Shown here: positions 60,966-64,000 of the stretch, piece by piece
How positions within the stretch are numbered: position 1 is the stretch's first letter
How the letters are laid out: each line of letters begins with the position of its first letter
Origin: Manis javanica
Lineage: Eukaryota > Chordata > Mammalia > Pholidota > Manidae
DNA length: 64,000 nucleotides
Direction of reading: 5' to 3'
Assembly: GCF_040802235.1 (NCBI RefSeq)
Contig: NC_133163.1
Coordinates: 67,250,001 to 67,314,000, forward strand
Translations under genes and position numbers: made by a program
The notes under the pieces: generated by a model
The model's database searches: none
What the model was told of the DNA's origin: nothing
What the model saw: only the letters and a program-made list of their open reading frames with translations

Positions 60966-61344
60966 TTAATTAAAAAACAAGATCCAAAAAAGACAGTTAT
61001 CTTACGGAAAACAAAAAACAAAAAACACTTAATAAAGTATTGGCAAAATCTTGGGAAAATTTGTGTAGCTTTGAATAATAACATCTTTCACTTTTACTTC
61101 ATGGGTGTTACATAAAACGGCTCAAAAGAAAATAATATAGAGGTGATTCTGAATGTGCTTCACGAAAAAAAGATATACTTAATAGTCTTCCATTTTAATG
61201 AATACAAAGAGTACATAACACATTTGTTTGGGTGTATTAATGTCTGCTATCACAGCATGTAACCCTAGCACGGTATTATATTCTTGGGATATTTAGTATT
61301 TAACATAATTGACCTTTAAAAAAAATCCATTGTTTTGAAAAGTG
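60966..61344. other. SCFD1 intron
   Basis: Nothing recognised. Confidence 0.4.
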
Positions 61345-61768
61345 TATGGGCATAGGTCATTTTATTGCACTTCAAGGTACCACACTTTTTACAAATTAAA
61401 GGTTTGTTGCGGCTCTGACAAGACATCTAACAAAGCCATTTTTCCAAAGGCATTTTCTCACTTTGTCAAGTTTTGGTAATTCTTGTAATATTTCAAACGG
61501 TTTCATTATTACTGTATTTGTCATGGTTCTCTGTGGTCACTGATTATATGACCTGCTGAAAGCTCAGATGATGGTTACCAATTTTTAGCAATAAAGTATT
61601 TTTAAATTAAGGTATGTAATTTTTTTTAGACATTATGCTATTGCACACAGTATATACTATAGTACAGTGTGTGATACACTACAGTATGGCATGAACACAG
61701 CTTCTGTATGCATTGGGAAACCAAAAAATTCCTTTGACTTGCTTTACTACAGGGGCTGGAAGGTACGT
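61345..61768 (+). mobile_element. internally deleted Tigger1-type element
   Basis: The left end ('tcattttattgcacttcaag') and right end ('ctattgcacacagtatatac', 'tgcattgggaaaccaaaaaa') of Tigger1 are joined without the transposase. It is about 420 bp, a non-autonomous derivative. Confidence 0.75.
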
Positions 61769-63139
61769 CTCTACTTGAGGGGCTGCAATTTAATTTGAAA
61801 GGTGACTACTCAATTTTCATTTTGTTTACTCAAGGATGGAAATAAAAGATAAGACTATTTCTTAGTATTCAGAAATATATATACACTCATATATATGTAT
61901 ACTTACGTTAAGTATATGTAAGGTAGTATATAAGGAATGCTATAAGGTAGTAAGGTCAAGCTCATTTACACAGAATCTTAAAATACTTATTCAGGTGCTC
62001 TAGCATCACATGTCAATCAAGGTGTAAACATTTTCACTAAGATAAGAACCATCTGCAGATTTTACATTGGAAGTAATGAGAAGTATACAGGAAAGAAAGA
62101 ACAATGGCACTATCAGGAGTCAGGTAAAAGTACGCAAAATTATTGAATACATGTCTTCAAATAAGACATTCTTGGCTTCACTTGTTAAATTGATTTGAAT
62201 TGAAACAGAGGAATAGTGATAAAAAGCATGATAAAAAGGCAGCAAGACAAAATACAAAAAGTTCCAAGTCTGAGTTCCAGCCCTGCCATTAACTAGGGAC
62301 CATTTAATCTTTTTTGGAGGTAAGAGATGGGTGTCTTGGTTCCTTCATTTATTAAGTAAGAATATTTCATAAAATGTGTTCTGCAGAATGCTAGTTCTCA
62401 GAGCTGTTATACGAAGTATTCCCTAAAAGTGTTCCTAAATCAAGAGTTTGAGAAATACTGGTCAAATAAATTTTTTAAATACATGATAACTGGGCCACCT
62501 TGTATATTACACTGCATTGTGAATCTTCAGTAAATTTTATTTCTAACCTTTTATGACCAAGGAAGAAACCTCACTGATCTGTGGAATTACTAAGAACTCC
62601 ATCCCAAGGTCTATGTAAGTTTCACAGGAGGTTCATGAAGGACTCAGGAAAATGGGGACCAGGGAACAGAGGATTTTTTTAAGGGCTATGTTTGATTTAT
62701 GACTTTCTACTCTATATATATCTAATCTTCAATAATTACTCTCTATTTGGCTATTTATTCTATGTGCTGTCATTGTAAGCTACCTCAAATTCTGTAGAAT
62801 AAGTAAAGTCATAAAATCTGAGATATTTATTAAAAAAATAAGTAATGCATCTGTTCTTTCCTTTTAAACATTTTACTCTTCTTTTCAAGTCACTTCCCTC
62901 TTCATTTGTCCTACTGTATATTCCTGTAAGGAACAAATCTATAAAAATCTCCTGGGCTTTTCTATTCACAAATTATGTAACATATTCTCTGCTTCTTGCT
63001 ATTGCAGGTCACTTTAAACCTAAAGCCAAAAATTCACGTAACAAATATCAATCTTTGGCTTTCACAAAGACTCAAAACAAAAATCTGTTTTTTAAAAAAT
63101 CTGATTCAAAATAGATGAACACTAAACTTCATTTGAATT
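61769..63139. other. SCFD1 intron, possible MIR remnant
   Basis: A weak minus-strand MIR-like match lies near 62270-62350. Nothing else is supported. Confidence 0.35.
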
Positions 63140-63479
63140 TTTCACTTTTATTAAAAGTATAACTGACACACAATAAACAGAATTTGTTTTAACTTAATGG
63201 ATATACCATAAAACTATGACCACAATTTCAGATGGTGAACCTATCACTCATTACTTATTAAAGTTTCCTTGTAATGCCTCCCTCTCAGCTTTCCAACATT
63301 CCTCTTCCTGTTCCTATGCAAGTGCTGACTTGCTTTCTGTCACTACATATTAGCTTGCATTTTTATGAATTTTACGTCAGTGCAGTCATAGATTATGTAC
63401 TTTTTAAAAAGAAGTGTGGTTTCTTTCACTCAGTGTAATGATTCATCCATATTGTTGTGTATCAAGAGTACTTTCCTTT
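63140..63479 (-). mobile_element. older L1 3' UTR fragment
   Basis: 'tataactgacacacaataaa' and 'tcagtgtaatgattcatcca' fit a minus-strand old L1 3' end. A younger L1 abuts it on the right. Confidence 0.6.
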
Positions 63480-63870
63480 TTATTCCCATATTATCAAGTC
63501 CTGACTCCCTCCAGTGCAGTCACTGTTCATCAACGCAGTAAGATGTTACAGAATCCTTAACTGTATTCTCCATGCTGTACTACTGTCCTGTGACAAACCT
63601 ATATTGTGATTGCAAATTATTATGCCCCTTAATCCTCTTCCCCCACTCCTTCCACCCTCCCCAACATCTGCCCTTTGGTAACCACTAGTGCCTTCTCAGT
63701 GTCTATGTCTACTGCTATTTTGTTTCTTTAGTTTTGTTTTATTTTTATACTCCACAAGTAAATGAAATCATTAATATTTGTCTTATTTGGTATCTGGCTT
63801 ATTTCAGGGAGCATAACCCTCTAGATCCATCCATGTTGCAAATGGGAGGATTTCTTTTCTTTTTATGGCT
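63480..63870 (-). mobile_element. L1 3' UTR and ORF2 end fragment
   Basis: It has the same 3' UTR type as the copy at 1677 ('cactgttcatcaacgcagta', 'ctttggtaaccactagt') and runs to 'ctctagatccatccatgttg'. Truncated; sense to SCFD1. Confidence 0.75.
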
Positions 63871-64000
63871 AATAGAAGATTGTTTCTATTTTAAAATTAA
63901 GTGACCTTAAAAAGACTAAATGAAGATGGAGATTTAATTACTGTTTAAATTGTGGGTAAAAATTAAAACTGAAAGATTGAAAAATCTCAAAAAAAACTTA

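Noticed and set aside
54768-64000. The SCFD1 exon preceding ARKLDV
   Set aside because: I looked for the expected ...LEHIK coding text and splice sites and did not find them; the exon must lie beyond the window.

Overview
This is a stretch of placental-mammal nuclear DNA: AT-rich, intron-dominated, and full of L1, L2, MIR, MaLR, Tigger and ERV remnants. There is no bacterial or plasmid content. The L1 3' tails (for example 1677-2587, 21222-21488, 34500-36940) share one 3' UTR type. There are no primate Alu, rodent B1/B2, ruminant BovB or carnivore CAN SINEs. From memory this L1 tail resembles pangolin (Manis), but that is tentative; 'laurasiatherian mammal' is safer.

The one clear host gene is SCFD1 (Sly1, a Sec1/Munc18 protein of ER-Golgi SNARE fusion), on the minus strand. 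Eleven coding exons, from 54767 down to the stop codon at 9366-9368, encode the last 228 residues. All are joined by canonical GT-AG introns and the phases agree throughout. The 5' part of the gene lies beyond 64000. The 3' UTR ends near 9180, and 1-9170 is intergenic sequence made largely of old repeats.

The last intron (9390-20399) carries a complete endogenous retrovirus at 10803-18177, on the plus strand and so antisense to SCFD1. It has 249-bp LTRs, a 5-bp target duplication (ATGAG), a tRNA-Phe primer site, a polypurine tract, and recognisable gag, pro, pol and env. The LTRs differ at only 4 positions, yet gag, pol and env carry stops and frameshifts. Integrase is missing, part of reverse transcriptase is tandemly duplicated, and a tRNA-Lys-like sequence sits in gag. 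This looks like a recently inserted copy of an already defective element, probably mobilised in trans.

Other introns hold two related solo LTRs in opposite orientation (21545-22040 and 23449-24074). The second contains a 93-bp insert identical to sequence 669 bp downstream. There is a 290-bp duplication carrying half of one SCFD1 exon (47221-47510), a Tigger1 transposon split by an L1 5' fragment (39469-43334), a 5'-truncated L1 (34500-36940) and an unrecognised short open frame (33467-33709). From 54768 to 64000 there are only intron and repeats.
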